Of a stretch of 13,081 bases of DNA, positions 1 through 7,094 are shown one piece after another. Positions within the stretch are counted from its first letter, which is position 1, and each line of letters opens with the position of its first letter. The notes beneath the pieces are model-generated. The model was not told the origin of the DNA. It saw only the letters and a program-made list of their open reading frames with translations, and did no database searches. The DNA is from a bacterium (GTDB lineage: Bacteria > Krumholzibacteriota > Krumholzibacteriia > WVZY01), in contig JAPUJU010000065.1 in the NCBI GenBank assembly GCA_027296025.1, positions 1-13,081 of the forward strand, read 5' to 3'. A program made the translations under genes and the position numbers.

Positions 1-1
1 G

Positions 2-421
2 ATTTCGACGAGGGGGGAGATGTGGAAACTTCGACTCTGCAGCACGCATCTCGATCATCGTTCCGGCTGGATGCGCTTCTTCACGAGCATGGGCGTGAGC
101 CGCCTGCGACAGGCAAAAGCGCTCTCGAGCGCGCTGCCGGAACCGTCCGTTGCGATCGGTGGTGACCTGAACGCGTGGTCGATTGCGAACATGGAATCCG
201 GCGTGGACTACCTGGAAAATCAGTTTCCGCAGACAATTGCAGACGATGGCAAAACGACAGTTGAGGCGAACTACCGCCCCGACCGGCGCGTCGATCGGAT
301 GTTCTTTCGCCTCCCCGATTCGTGCACCGGTCACTACGGCCGGCTCGACCAACGTTTCGGGTCGGATCACTGGCCGCTTCTCGGGTGGATTTCGCTCACG
401 TGTTCGACCGATTCACCGTGA
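2..421 (+). CDS. Endonuclease/exonuclease/phosphatase (EEP) family protein, C-terminal part (5' end outside window)
   Basis: The reading frame is open from the first bases of the window and ends at TGA 419-421, giving 139 visible residues; the start lies upstream. The visible part carries the C-terminal motifs of the EEP fold (DNase I, exonuclease III, sphingomyelinase, inositol phosphatase). These are STHLDH near residues 14-19, GGDLNAW (the GDxN metal/catalytic motif) around nt 158-178, DRMFF near nt 293-307, and GSDHWPLLG near nt 359-385 (the SDHxP catalytic His motif). The family hydrolyses phosphodiester or phosphomonoester bonds using Mg2+. The missing N-terminus hides whether it is exported. 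An internal ATG at nt 20 is not a likely start, because similarity continues upstream of it. The substrate (nucleic acid or phospholipid) cannot be told. It lies 121 bp before a metallophosphoesterase gene. Confidence 0.85.
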   Translation: MSTRGEMWKLRLCSTHLDHRSGWMRFFTSMGVSRLRQAKALSSALPEPSVAIGGDLNAWSIANMESGVDYLENQFPQTIADDGKTTVEANYRPDRRVDRMFFRLPDSCTGHYGRLDQRFGSDHWPLLGWISLTCSTDSP

Positions 422-442
422 CGCCACGCCAGCACGAAACGG

Positions 443-462
443 AATCAAAAAACGTTTTGATT
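443..462. repeat. Perfect AT-rich inverted repeat (8-bp arms, 4-bp loop)
   Basis: AATCAAAA (443-450) and TTTTGATT (455-462) are exact reverse complements around AACG. A G-T wobble and then a G-C pair (441-442 with 463-464) could extend the stem. It lies in the only gap of the left block. No U-run follows, so it is a poor intrinsic terminator. The right arm contains the candidate -35 hexamer of the next promoter, so it is placed like an operator. Regulator unknown. Confidence 0.5.
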
Positions 463-484
463 TCTACGTCAAAAAGTTTAGAAT
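457..484 (+). promoter_or_regulatory. Candidate sigma70 promoter for the phosphoesterase/FadL-like/PLD operon
   Basis: TTGATT (457-462, 4/6 match to TTGACA), a 16-bp spacer, then TAGAAT (479-484, 5/6 match to TATAAT). Predicted transcription starts near 491, leaving a leader of about 50 nt before the ATG at 543. The three downstream genes follow with short gaps and no other obvious promoter. Found by eye only. Confidence 0.45.
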
Positions 485-542
485 CTCCGTCCACAACGGG
501 TCGTACCGGGTTTGCAATCTGGCCCGTCCAAGGTCTATTCCT

Positions 543-1721
543 ATGTTTTCCATTCTGAATCGACAGTGTATCGCCAAGAGTCGAGCGACAGGCTACGTAG
601 CTGCGGCGATCGTGTTCATCGCGATTGTTGGATGCGCGGGTCGTCGCGAAGCGGTTCTTGACCTGCGTGCGCCTGTGCCGACCGCTTCGGTCAGACAGTC
701 CGTTTTTCTGATCGGAGACGCAGGGAATCCGGCCCCGGGCGGCGAACCGGTGCTCACGGCGCTCTCCGGTGAGCTGAACCGAAGCGAGGTATCCGCGACG
801 GTGATCTTTCTTGGAGATAACGTTTATGAAAAAGGGATGCCGAACGAGGATGCCGAGGACCGGCAGGAAATGGAACGGCGGTTGCAGGATCAGATCGACG
901 CCGTGCTATTTACCGGTGCGACCGCGATCTTCATACCGGGCAATCATGACTGGGCGCGAGGGAAGAGCGACGGCTGGAACGCCGTTCTCCGCCAAGAGGC
1001 GTACATCGAAACGGTTGGATCCGAGCGTGTTCGTTTCCTCCCCGAAGGCGGGTGCCCCGGGCCGCGATTCGTTGACATCGGAGAGAACGTGAGGATCGTA
1101 ACGATGGATACGCAATGGTGGCTGCACAAGAACGACAAGCCCGCCGGGACGCACGATTGTCCATCTACAGAGGAGTCGGTTCTGGATTCCCTTCGCAGCG
1201 TGCTCTTGTCAGCCGGAGATCGTCACATCATTGTCGCCGCTCATCACACACCGGTATTCTGTGGTCCGCACGGCGGTTATTTTACATGGAAGGACCATAT
1301 TTTCCCTTTAACGAAGGTAAAATCGTGGGCGTGGTTGCCGCTCCCTGTAATCGGATCGGTCTATCCACTCCTGAGAATGTGGGGCATCAGCGATCAGGAC
1401 CTCTCCGGCGGGCTGAACGAGCACATGCGGGAAGCAATCGAGTCCGTCTTTGAAGAAAAACCGCCACTTGTCTACGCGGGGGGACACGAGCACGCCCTGG
1501 AGGTTTTCAAAGGTGAATTCGTGCGGTACGTTCTTGTAAGCGGTTCCGGCATATACGGGAACACGGAACCGATCGGTGACCGGGACAACCTGCTGTGGTC
1601 GGCCACAGAGTCCGGATTCATGCGACTGGACTTCTTTGATGATGGGACCGTGCGTCTGGGCGTGCTGGTCGTCGACGAAACGGGAGACGGGACGGAAGTC
1701 TTTTCATACTTTCTGAACTGA
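543..1721 (+). CDS. Lipoprotein metallophosphoesterase (purple acid phosphatase-like motif set)
   Basis: A predicted exported phosphatase of 392 residues. The ATG at 543 is chosen because it opens directly onto a lipoprotein signal: basic n-region, hydrophobic stretch at residues 17-29 and lipobox IVGC with Cys31. The longer open frame back to 183 overlaps the EEP gene and lacks a signal. Calcineurin-type metal motifs occur in order: GDAG (58-61), GDNVY (91-95), GNHD (133-136), AAHH (232-235) and GHEH (314-317). This matches the DxG/GDxxY/GNHD/xxxH/GHxH pattern of purple acid phosphatase-like enzymes. Between the last two motifs lies a hydrophobic segment (about 253-282, including PLPVIGSVYP). 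From memory, unverified, a similar segment occurs in Bacteroidota phosphoesterase domains fused to Omp85-type barrels. Here the barrel is a separate gene 19 bp downstream. It probably acts in the periplasm or at the outer membrane; substrate unknown. Confidence 0.88.
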   Translation: MFSILNRQCIAKSRATGYVAAAIVFIAIVGCAGRREAVLDLRAPVPTASVRQSVFLIGDAGNPAPGGEPVLTALSGELNRSEVSATVIFLGDNVYEKGMPNEDAEDRQEMERRLQDQIDAVLFTGATAIFIPGNHDWARGKSDGWNAVLRQEAYIETVGSERVRFLPEGGCPGPRFVDIGENVRIVTMDTQWWLHKNDKPAGTHDCPSTEESVLDSLRSVLLSAGDRHIIVAAHHTPVFCGPHGGYFTWKDHIFPLTKVKSWAWLPLPVIGSVYPLLRMWGISDQDLSGGLNEHMREAIESVFEEKPPLVYAGGHEHALEVFKGEFVRYVLVSGSGIYGNTEPIGDRDNLLWSATESGFMRLDFFDDGTVRLGVLVVDETGDGTEVFSYFLN

Positions 1722-1740
1722 GAATCAAGCAGGGAACACA

Positions 1741-3159
1741 ATGAAAACGTTCCTACAAGAGATTATCTTTAAACTGGCCACGACGACTGTCGCCGCACTG
1801 GGCCTCGTACTTGTCTCAGGCACGGTAGCGTTCGCACAGGATTCCAATTACTGGTCACAACAATACGGTACGCGTTCCGAGTTGCTGGGTGGCACCGTTG
1901 TCGGGAGTATCGTCGATCTCAGTGCAACATACTACAACCCGGGCGCGCTCGGCATCATCGATGATCCCGAGGTGCTTCTGAGTGCTCAGGCGTTTCAATA
2001 CCAGTCGATAACTGTGAAAGACCTTATTGCCCTGACCGAAGACATCCAGCAGACTCGATTCGGAACGGCTCCCTCACTTTTTGCCGTCATGATCAAGACC
2101 AGGGTGCAGGGTGGCAAAATTGCATTCTCTGTGCTGACGCGAATGCAGTTCAAAGCGCGCCTCGTGGCGAGACTTAGCAGGCCGCAGGACGTTATTTCCT
2201 CCGTGCCGGGAAACGAGTCCCTCGTGGGTGAGGCGATCGCAGAGCAGGACATGAATGAGAACTGGTTCGGATTGACCTGGGCGCGGGCTTACGGCGCGGG
2301 CAGCGAGCATGGCGTCGGTGCGACCACTTACCTGGTGTACCGCGGGCAGCGCACGAGGTCACAGACCAACGTGGAGATCGTCGACGCGACCGACACGGGA
2401 GGGTCTCTCGGCTTTGTCGACGATTACAATTACTATCACTACAGATTGCTCTGGAAGATCGGATACGCTCGAGAATTCAATAAGGTGAGTTTCGGAGTCG
2501 CGCTCACGACTCCCGGCGTGGGTCTGTTCGGGTCGGGAAGCGCATACTTCAACCGCAGCATCATAAACTTGGATGCAAACAACGACGGTTCAAGGGATTC
2601 GGCACTCGCCGCCAACGAGCAGAAGGGAATGTCCGCAGAGTATAAATCACCGCTGTCCGTCGCGGCCGGGGCAAAGTACCGTTTCATGGACTCGATTATC
2701 CACATAACCGGCGAGTGGTTCAATAACATCGACCCGTACGAAGTGATGTCCCCCGATCCCTTTTCCGATCAGGTATCGGGAGCCACGCTGAGGCGCAGCT
2801 TCGTCGCGGGTGCCGAGAATGTTTTCAACATTGGAATCGGTGTGGACTACAGGCTGCGCGAAAAGCTGGTCTTTTCCGGGGCCTTCACCACGGACTTTTC
2901 TTTCGCGCCGGACAGCACCGGAAGCGACCACCTGGTCACGAACTGGGATATCTACCATGTTACGATGGGGCTGGCCGGCAGGATCCACGGTCTCGATCTG
3001 ACACTGGGTGGGGACTACGCGTGGGGAAGTGCACCCCAGGTTCCTATTATCGATCTCGGGAGCATCAGCGACTCCGGCGGTTTGTTCGGCAATCGCGGAG
3101 AGATCGAAGTTGTGTACAGAAGACTGAAAATTATCGTCGGTTTTGCATTTTCTTTCTGA
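1741..3159 (+). CDS. Outer-membrane beta-barrel protein, FadL/PorV-like
   Basis: A 472-residue protein with a Sec signal peptide (hydrophobic core about 12-30, cleavage expected after AFA at residue 32). An AGGGAA Shine-Dalgarno sequence sits 4 nt before the ATG. The mature N-terminus has the pattern seen in FadL/OmpP1 and PorV-type proteins: a Gly-rich segment near 43-56, then YYNPGAL (64-70), the NPxxL motif. The rest is amphipathic beta-strands with polar turns. It ends in Phe after alternating residues (VGFAFSF), the usual beta-signal for outer-membrane insertion. FadL proteins carry long-chain fatty acids or other hydrophobic compounds across the outer membrane. A predicted loop holds DANNDGSRD (278-286), which fits a DxNxDGxxD calcium-loop pattern. 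It lies between a lipoprotein phosphatase and a PLD-like gene, suggesting a lipid-related job. Barrel assignment is firm; the FadL subfamily is moderate. Confidence 0.75.
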   Translation: MKTFLQEIIFKLATTTVAALGLVLVSGTVAFAQDSNYWSQQYGTRSELLGGTVVGSIVDLSATYYNPGALGIIDDPEVLLSAQAFQYQSITVKDLIALTEDIQQTRFGTAPSLFAVMIKTRVQGGKIAFSVLTRMQFKARLVARLSRPQDVISSVPGNESLVGEAIAEQDMNENWFGLTWARAYGAGSEHGVGATTYLVYRGQRTRSQTNVEIVDATDTGGSLGFVDDYNYYHYRLLWKIGYAREFNKVSFGVALTTPGVGLFGSGSAYFNRSIINLDANNDGSRDSALAANEQKGMSAEYKSPLSVAAGAKYRFMDSIIHITGEWFNNIDPYEVMSPDPFSDQVSGATLRRSFVAGAENVFNIGIGVDYRLREKLVFSGAFTTDFSFAPDSTGSDHLVTNWDIYHVTMGLAGRIHGLDLTLGGDYAWGSAPQVPIIDLGSISDSGGLFGNRGEIEVVYRRLKIIVGFAFSF

Positions 3160-3187
3160 CGAAAACTTGACGAAGGGGGCTCTACGG

Positions 3188-6100
3188 ATGAAACGGGTCG
3201 TACTCGCATCGGTTTGCCTGGTGATCGGAGCGTTCGCCGGGGTTTGTGCCCAGACGACGGAAAAGAAGTACAGCGATCCTCCGGTGTCCATGGGACAACC
3301 CGACCGGTACCGGATCGGTGTGGGTGTTTCGACCGGTTACGGTTTTGGAGAAAAAAGTGGGATCTGGCGCCTGTTCGGAAACTTCACCCCGGAAGGCTAC
3401 TTTCCCAACCTGGGGATCGATCTCGCAAGCTTCGAGCTGGGTTTCGGGCAGTACGACCGCGACAGCGCCGACTTCGGCGCGGAAATCGGATATTTCGTGA
3501 GGATCCCCTACCTTCGCGGAGGCGTTGAGTACAGCCTGACGGATAATGATTTCAACGGGATCGTGACCATCCAGTATGCGGTTCGGCGTGGCGGGCTGTT
3601 TGGTGGCGGCGAAGAAATCAGACTAGACTACCGAATGGGGGATGATAATCAGTTTCTCGCGGGCATTACCTTCAACCAGCCCTTCAGGAAGTACAGGGCA
3701 ACGCGTCCGAAATACAAATACATCCGGATACCGCAAGGCAACGTCCCCGAACCGACACCAGCCTTTGGGGAAGGTGGAGGACTGTCGCCGGATCTCGAAC
3801 ATTCGCTCAAGCGAATCGAACACTCGGTGGAAATGCTCGACAAGATGCTGACCCCGCGGCTGTTCGTATCGCGGGCTCAGGATGTTGCAGAGGAGTACAG
3901 AGAGCACATCCGGATCCCCGGTCACACGTTTGAGGAGGAGGATGCGACGTACCACCGCGAGCTGCGAAACGCCTTTACGAATGTTGTTGGGGGCGACGAA
4001 GTCGTCGGTGAGCAGCTCGCCAGCTCCGCCGAGTCAATAATCTTCCAAAAGATAGTCGTTCCTTACAACCGGCATTTTGGACAGCACAAGCAACCGAAGG
4101 CTCCGACGGCGTTTGTAGAAGAGGCGGTCGTGGTTTTCGATCAGATGCTGAACGAACACTCGCGATTCAAGCTGCTGTCGAGCCAGGAGTCTGCGGTGCA
4201 GAAAGCAACCGCGGGCGAAGTTTTCCGCCGTACCGTCGTCGCCATCGATGACGCCGGGCGAGCCGCAAACAAACGCTGGAGGACGTCGCTGGGCGTGTGG
4301 CTCCAGAAAGGGCGATTCGTGTGGCTACCGCTGAACTACGGCCTGCGTCCCGACGACTACGATACCCAGGAAGAATGGGATGCGGTGCTTGCCGCACTCA
4401 CGACTCACGACTTCACCGACTGCAATACGATGAAGTATCTGCCCAACGAACAGTTTCACTACGAGCTGAAAAATATGCTTCATGAAACGAACACGTACCA
4501 CGTGTTGATCATTCATGACTTTCAGGGAAAGGACAATCATAACAACACGGACCCGAAGGGCTGGGACATGGTAGCAAACGGCTACATGGACGCGTTTACC
4601 CAAGCGGTGAAAGCGATCGATCGGGGCGAGAGAGAAAAACTGCCCCAGTTCATGCTTTTCATCGATCAGAATTTTTATCAGGGCAATAATTCTCGCGAAA
4701 TCATTACATATCTCGAAAAACTCTATGCGCCTGACGAGCTGAAGCTGAAAGACAAAAACATTCAAACAATGGTCGAGGAGATGCATCGAAAGATGCGCGA
4801 TGCCATCCGCAGTTCGCCTGCGTTCTCAGCGATGGCCGACGAGATGCTTGCAAAACTGTTCAAGGTCAACGTCAACGTAACAAACCCCTGGGATCCGGCG
4901 TTTGCGTTCGATATCTCGATGCGTGACCATCGAAAGTTCACTTTCAGAGACGTCTTCGAAGAAGACCCATCGTCCGGCGCTGGAATCCTGACGGGAACCG
5001 GGATCGGCAAGCACTACCACCCGCCGGGTTGGGAAGATCGCGCGATGGAAATCCGGGGCCCGGTTCTGGTCGACCTCAAGCGTGCCGCGAGGGATCTGTG
5101 CATAAGCCAGGGGTTTGAAGACAGAGAGATTCCGTACTACCTGCAGGACCGGCCTTATCCGGACAACTACGCCGAACTATGCGAGCGGTTGAGAACGGAC
5201 AGGGGGTGGCGGGCTAACGTCATGATTGCGTTCAATGCGACGGGTTTTGGTTACAAGCAGGCGAGCGTTATGCGGGCGGCCATTTACAACCTCGCCCCCA
5301 GGGGTAGTGTCCTGATCGCGATCGACTCCCTGTGGTTGAGCGATTTCTGGGCTGAAATGTTTGTCTGTGCCGGGCTGCGTGGAGTTCATGCGTACGCGAT
5401 CGCGCCATCCCCGGAGAATGCGCCAAGTGCTGCGGATCCGACGATGTACCTGATGCGCGAAAACCTCGAAGTAATGATCGACGCTAATGACTTCTTTGCG
5501 GAAGACATGGCGAAAACCGGAGGGGCGATTCACGTCGGGCTGTACAAGCACGACCGTGGTATTGGAGATGCTGTGTCGCGGGGACAAGCCATCCTCGACG
5601 TGGAGGACAAACTTCCATTTTTCGTAACGGATTTTCCGATCGGTGATGCAGTGACCAAAGAGGTTAGCCGTTACCTGAAGCGGATCAGTGAAGAGCCCGC
5701 GCGGGAGATTACGGTCAACGTCTCGGACGACATGGATGTGAAACCCTACCTGCATATGAAGACGCAATTTTTTGCGACGCCGGTCGGAATGCAGGTGCTG
5801 ACGGTCGACGGGTGGGGCAAGATCGCCGAACGCTATATCGCAATCCGGGATAAGCAGGCCCGCGGAGAGCCGACGGGAGGGCTCACGCCCGCCAATCTGG
5901 TCGGAAACGATACCAGTGTTGGTGCTGGCTATGAAAAATATCTGCAGTCACTGCCTCCCCATGAGCGCGATAGCGACATCTTTACTTTTACGATCGGATC
6001 GATGAATCAGGATCGTCGCGGTATGGTGTCGGATGGCGAAGTTCTTGCCGCGTTCACCGGGTACTCAGCGCTGATTGGCGTGCTCGATATGATTTACATG

Positions 6101-6214
6101 GTGGGAACGGCGACCTTCGCGGAAGATATCGATGACTTCGAGGAATTGTTTCCCGACCCGGGCATGCGGTCGTTCATGCGTAAGACGACGCGCTACATGC
6201 AGGATATGTTTTAG
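3188..6214 (+). CDS. Exported phospholipase D superfamily protein with N-terminal beta-strand-rich (barrel-like) region
   Basis: 1008 residues. ATG 3188 is preferred because AAGGGGG lies 8 nt upstream and a signal peptide follows (MKRVVLASVC..., cleavage after VCA at residue 21). An in-frame ATG at 3143 would overlap the previous gene and add a polar leader. Residues about 38-166 look like eight short amphipathic beta-strands. A Pro/Gly linker (about 182-200) and a helical region follow. The PLD features are: HRKFTFRD (581-588), an exact HxKxxxxD; GTGIGKHY (603-610); W615/D617 and RGPVLVDL (623-630), as in cardiolipin synthase-like enzymes; a strand-helix with LRGVHAYAIAP (730-740); a second HxK at H856/K858; and GSMNQD (937-942) with E951. 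The second site is split by about 78 residues and lacks the usual Asp. PLD enzymes hydrolyse or transfer phosphodiesters through a phospho-His intermediate. Substrate unknown. It is the last gene of the operon. Confidence 0.8.
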   Translation: MKRVVLASVCLVIGAFAGVCAQTTEKKYSDPPVSMGQPDRYRIGVGVSTGYGFGEKSGIWRLFGNFTPEGYFPNLGIDLASFELGFGQYDRDSADFGAEIGYFVRIPYLRGGVEYSLTDNDFNGIVTIQYAVRRGGLFGGGEEIRLDYRMGDDNQFLAGITFNQPFRKYRATRPKYKYIRIPQGNVPEPTPAFGEGGGLSPDLEHSLKRIEHSVEMLDKMLTPRLFVSRAQDVAEEYREHIRIPGHTFEEEDATYHRELRNAFTNVVGGDEVVGEQLASSAESIIFQKIVVPYNRHFGQHKQPKAPTAFVEEAVVVFDQMLNEHSRFKLLSSQESAVQKATAGEVFRRTVVAIDDAGRAANKRWRTSLGVWLQKGRFVWLPLNYGLRPDDYDTQEEWDAVLAALTTHDFTDCNTMKYLPNEQFHYELKNMLHETNTYHVLIIHDFQGKDNHNNTDPKGWDMVANGYMDAFTQAVKAIDRGEREKLPQFMLFIDQNFYQGNNSREIITYLEKLYAPDELKLKDKNIQTMVEEMHRKMRDAIRSSPAFSAMADEMLAKLFKVNVNVTNPWDPAFAFDISMRDHRKFTFRDVFEEDPSSGAGILTGTGIGKHYHPPGWEDRAMEIRGPVLVDLKRAARDLCISQGFEDREIPYYLQDRPYPDNYAELCERLRTDRGWRANVMIAFNATGFGYKQASVMRAAIYNLAPRGSVLIAIDSLWLSDFWAEMFVCAGLRGVHAYAIAPSPENAPSAADPTMYLMRENLEVMIDANDFFAEDMAKTGGAIHVGLYKHDRGIGDAVSRGQAILDVEDKLPFFVTDFPIGDAVTKEVSRYLKRISEEPAREITVNVSDDMDVKPYLHMKTQFFATPVGMQVLTVDGWGKIAERYIAIRDKQARGEPTGGLTPANLVGNDTSVGAGYEKYLQSLPPHERDSDIFTFTIGSMNQDRRGMVSDGEVLAAFTGYSALIGVLDMIYMVGTATFAEDIDDFEELFPDPGMRSFMRKTTRYMQDMF

Positions 6215-6255
6215 GCCGTCTCGCGGGTTTCCGTTTCACTAAAGCGGTTCAAGTG
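6215..6255. other. Convergent 41-bp intergenic gap, no clear terminator
   Basis: The PLD-like gene (+) and the transporter gene (-) end tail to tail. The only structure seen is an imperfect hairpin, CCGTTT (about 6231-6236) with AAAGCGG (about 6241-6247), having a bulged G and no T-run. Termination may be Rho-dependent or use weak signals. Confidence 0.3.
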
Positions 6256-6951
6256 CTAAAGCCCGAGTGCCATGATCGCGACACCGGACACAGAGATTGC
6301 GAGGCCTGCGAGTACGTGTGTGTACGGTTCGATCCGTTTGAACACCGACAGGTGCGCACCCGCGTACCCGATGGCGACGACGCCGAGCATGGTGGCGATG
6401 GTCGTCGTGCCGAACACAAGACCGACGGCCGCGGCGCTCCACACACCGTGACTGACAGCGGGGACGATCAGGAGCGGGATCAGGGGTTCGCACGGCCCGA
6501 GAACGAAAATGACGAAAAGACTCCACGCGGTGAACGCGACGGGATTCATCGCTCCATGTGAATGGGACGGCGTTGTGTGCTCGTGGCTGTGTGCCGTGTC
6601 GCCGTGTGCGTGCGAGTGTCGATGGTGCCGGCGGCGGCGAGCGAACGACCAGCCCGTGTACGCGATACCGAAAACGATGAGCGCCCAACCGGCAGCGCTC
6701 CCGCGGGTGCTCTCGATCCATTCGAGACGTTTGACGGCGAGCCCGAGCACCACACCGGCCGCTCCGAGGAATGCCGATGAAAGAACGTGACCGAGTCCGC
6801 ACAATCCCGTGATCGCGAGGGTTTTCTTGAGTGTCCATTTCTGTGCGCGCGCCAGAACGACAAAGGGAAGGGAGTGGTCGATCCCGAAGAGTGCGTGGAG
6901 AAAGCCGACCCCGATGGCCGATGTGAGAATAACTACCAGTGTCGTGTCCAT
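6256..6951 (-). CDS. Nickel/cobalt transporter-like membrane protein (NiCoT/RcnA/UreH-type) with His-rich loop
   Basis: 231 residues, mostly hydrophobic, with about six membrane segments. Segment I holds HALFGIDH (19-26), the HxxxxxDH metal-binding signature of nickel/cobalt permeases and related UreH/RcnA proteins. H55 in GLGHVLSS and the GPCEP motif (152-156) also fit the superfamily. Between the third and fourth membrane segments, residues 105-132 form a loop of four Arg followed by ten His (109-132), a likely metal-binding or sensing loop as in RcnA-type exporters. The motifs do not decide between import and export, nor between Ni2+, Co2+ and another ion. No nickel enzyme or maturation gene is in the window. 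The ATG at 6951 starts right at membrane segment I; upstream Shine-Dalgarno is weak. It is divergent from the MscS gene and ends 41 bp from the PLD-like gene. Confidence 0.85.
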   Translation of the reverse strand: MDTTLVVILTSAIGVGFLHALFGIDHSLPFVVLARAQKWTLKKTLAITGLCGLGHVLSSAFLGAAGVVLGLAVKRLEWIESTRGSAAGWALIVFGIAYTGWSFARRRRHHRHSHAHGDTAHSHEHTTPSHSHGAMNPVAFTAWSLFVIFVLGPCEPLIPLLIVPAVSHGVWSAAAVGLVFGTTTIATMLGVVAIGYAGAHLSVFKRIEPYTHVLAGLAISVSGVAIMALGL

Positions 6952-7005
6952 CGCTGCATGCTATCACAAATCGACATCTCGCAAGGGTACTCCGGGGCGC
7001 AACGC

Positions 7006-7034
7006 TTGATCTTGCGTCGGGAGACGGTCATACT
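7006..7034 (+). promoter_or_regulatory. Candidate sigma70 promoter for the MscS-family gene, with overlapping inverted repeat
   Basis: TTGATC (7006-7011), a 17-bp spacer, CATACT (7029-7034); each hexamer matches 4/6. A 6-bp inverted repeat, CGGGAG (7018-7023) and CTCCCG (7033-7038), overlaps the -10 and could be an operator or a leader hairpin. It lies in the 143-bp divergent region 6952-7094. I could not identify a convincing promoter for the opposite gene there. Confidence 0.35.
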
Positions 7035-7094
7035 CCCGGCCGTGTCCGATGCCTGCCACCCGTGTCCGGAGTGGCGGTGCCGGTTGTCAAACCC

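Noticed and set aside
443..462. Palindrome as an intrinsic terminator of the EEP gene
   Set aside because: The stem is AT-rich with only one G-C pair per arm and no U-run follows, so an operator role fits better.
183..542. Upstream extension of the metallophosphoesterase frame to ATG 183
   Set aside because: It overlaps the EEP gene in another frame, codes Arg/Ser-rich low-quality sequence, and would bury the lipoprotein signal that starts at 543.
3143..3187. Earlier ATG for the PLD-like protein
   Set aside because: It overlaps the end of the FadL-like gene and adds 15 polar residues before a good signal peptide; ATG 3188 has its own AAGGGGG.
2647..3291. 214-codon minus-strand open frame over the FadL-like gene
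   Set aside because: It has no domain or signal, spans the junction of two good genes, and is explained by GC-rich antisense codons.
6239..6967. 242-codon minus-strand frame overlapping the Ni/Co transporter
   Set aside because: It is Arg/His/Cys-rich with no hydrophobic helices; the 231-codon frame in the same place has clear transporter motifs.
6920..6985. Leaderless minus-strand promoter for the Ni/Co transporter (TTGCGA with TAGCAT)
   Set aside because: The spacer is only 15 bp and the -10 would sit within about 10 bp of the ATG; too weak to call.
6939..7094. Open frame upstream of the MscS-family start
   Set aside because: It overlaps the divergent transporter start and gives a non-hydrophobic leader before an obvious signal peptide at 7095.
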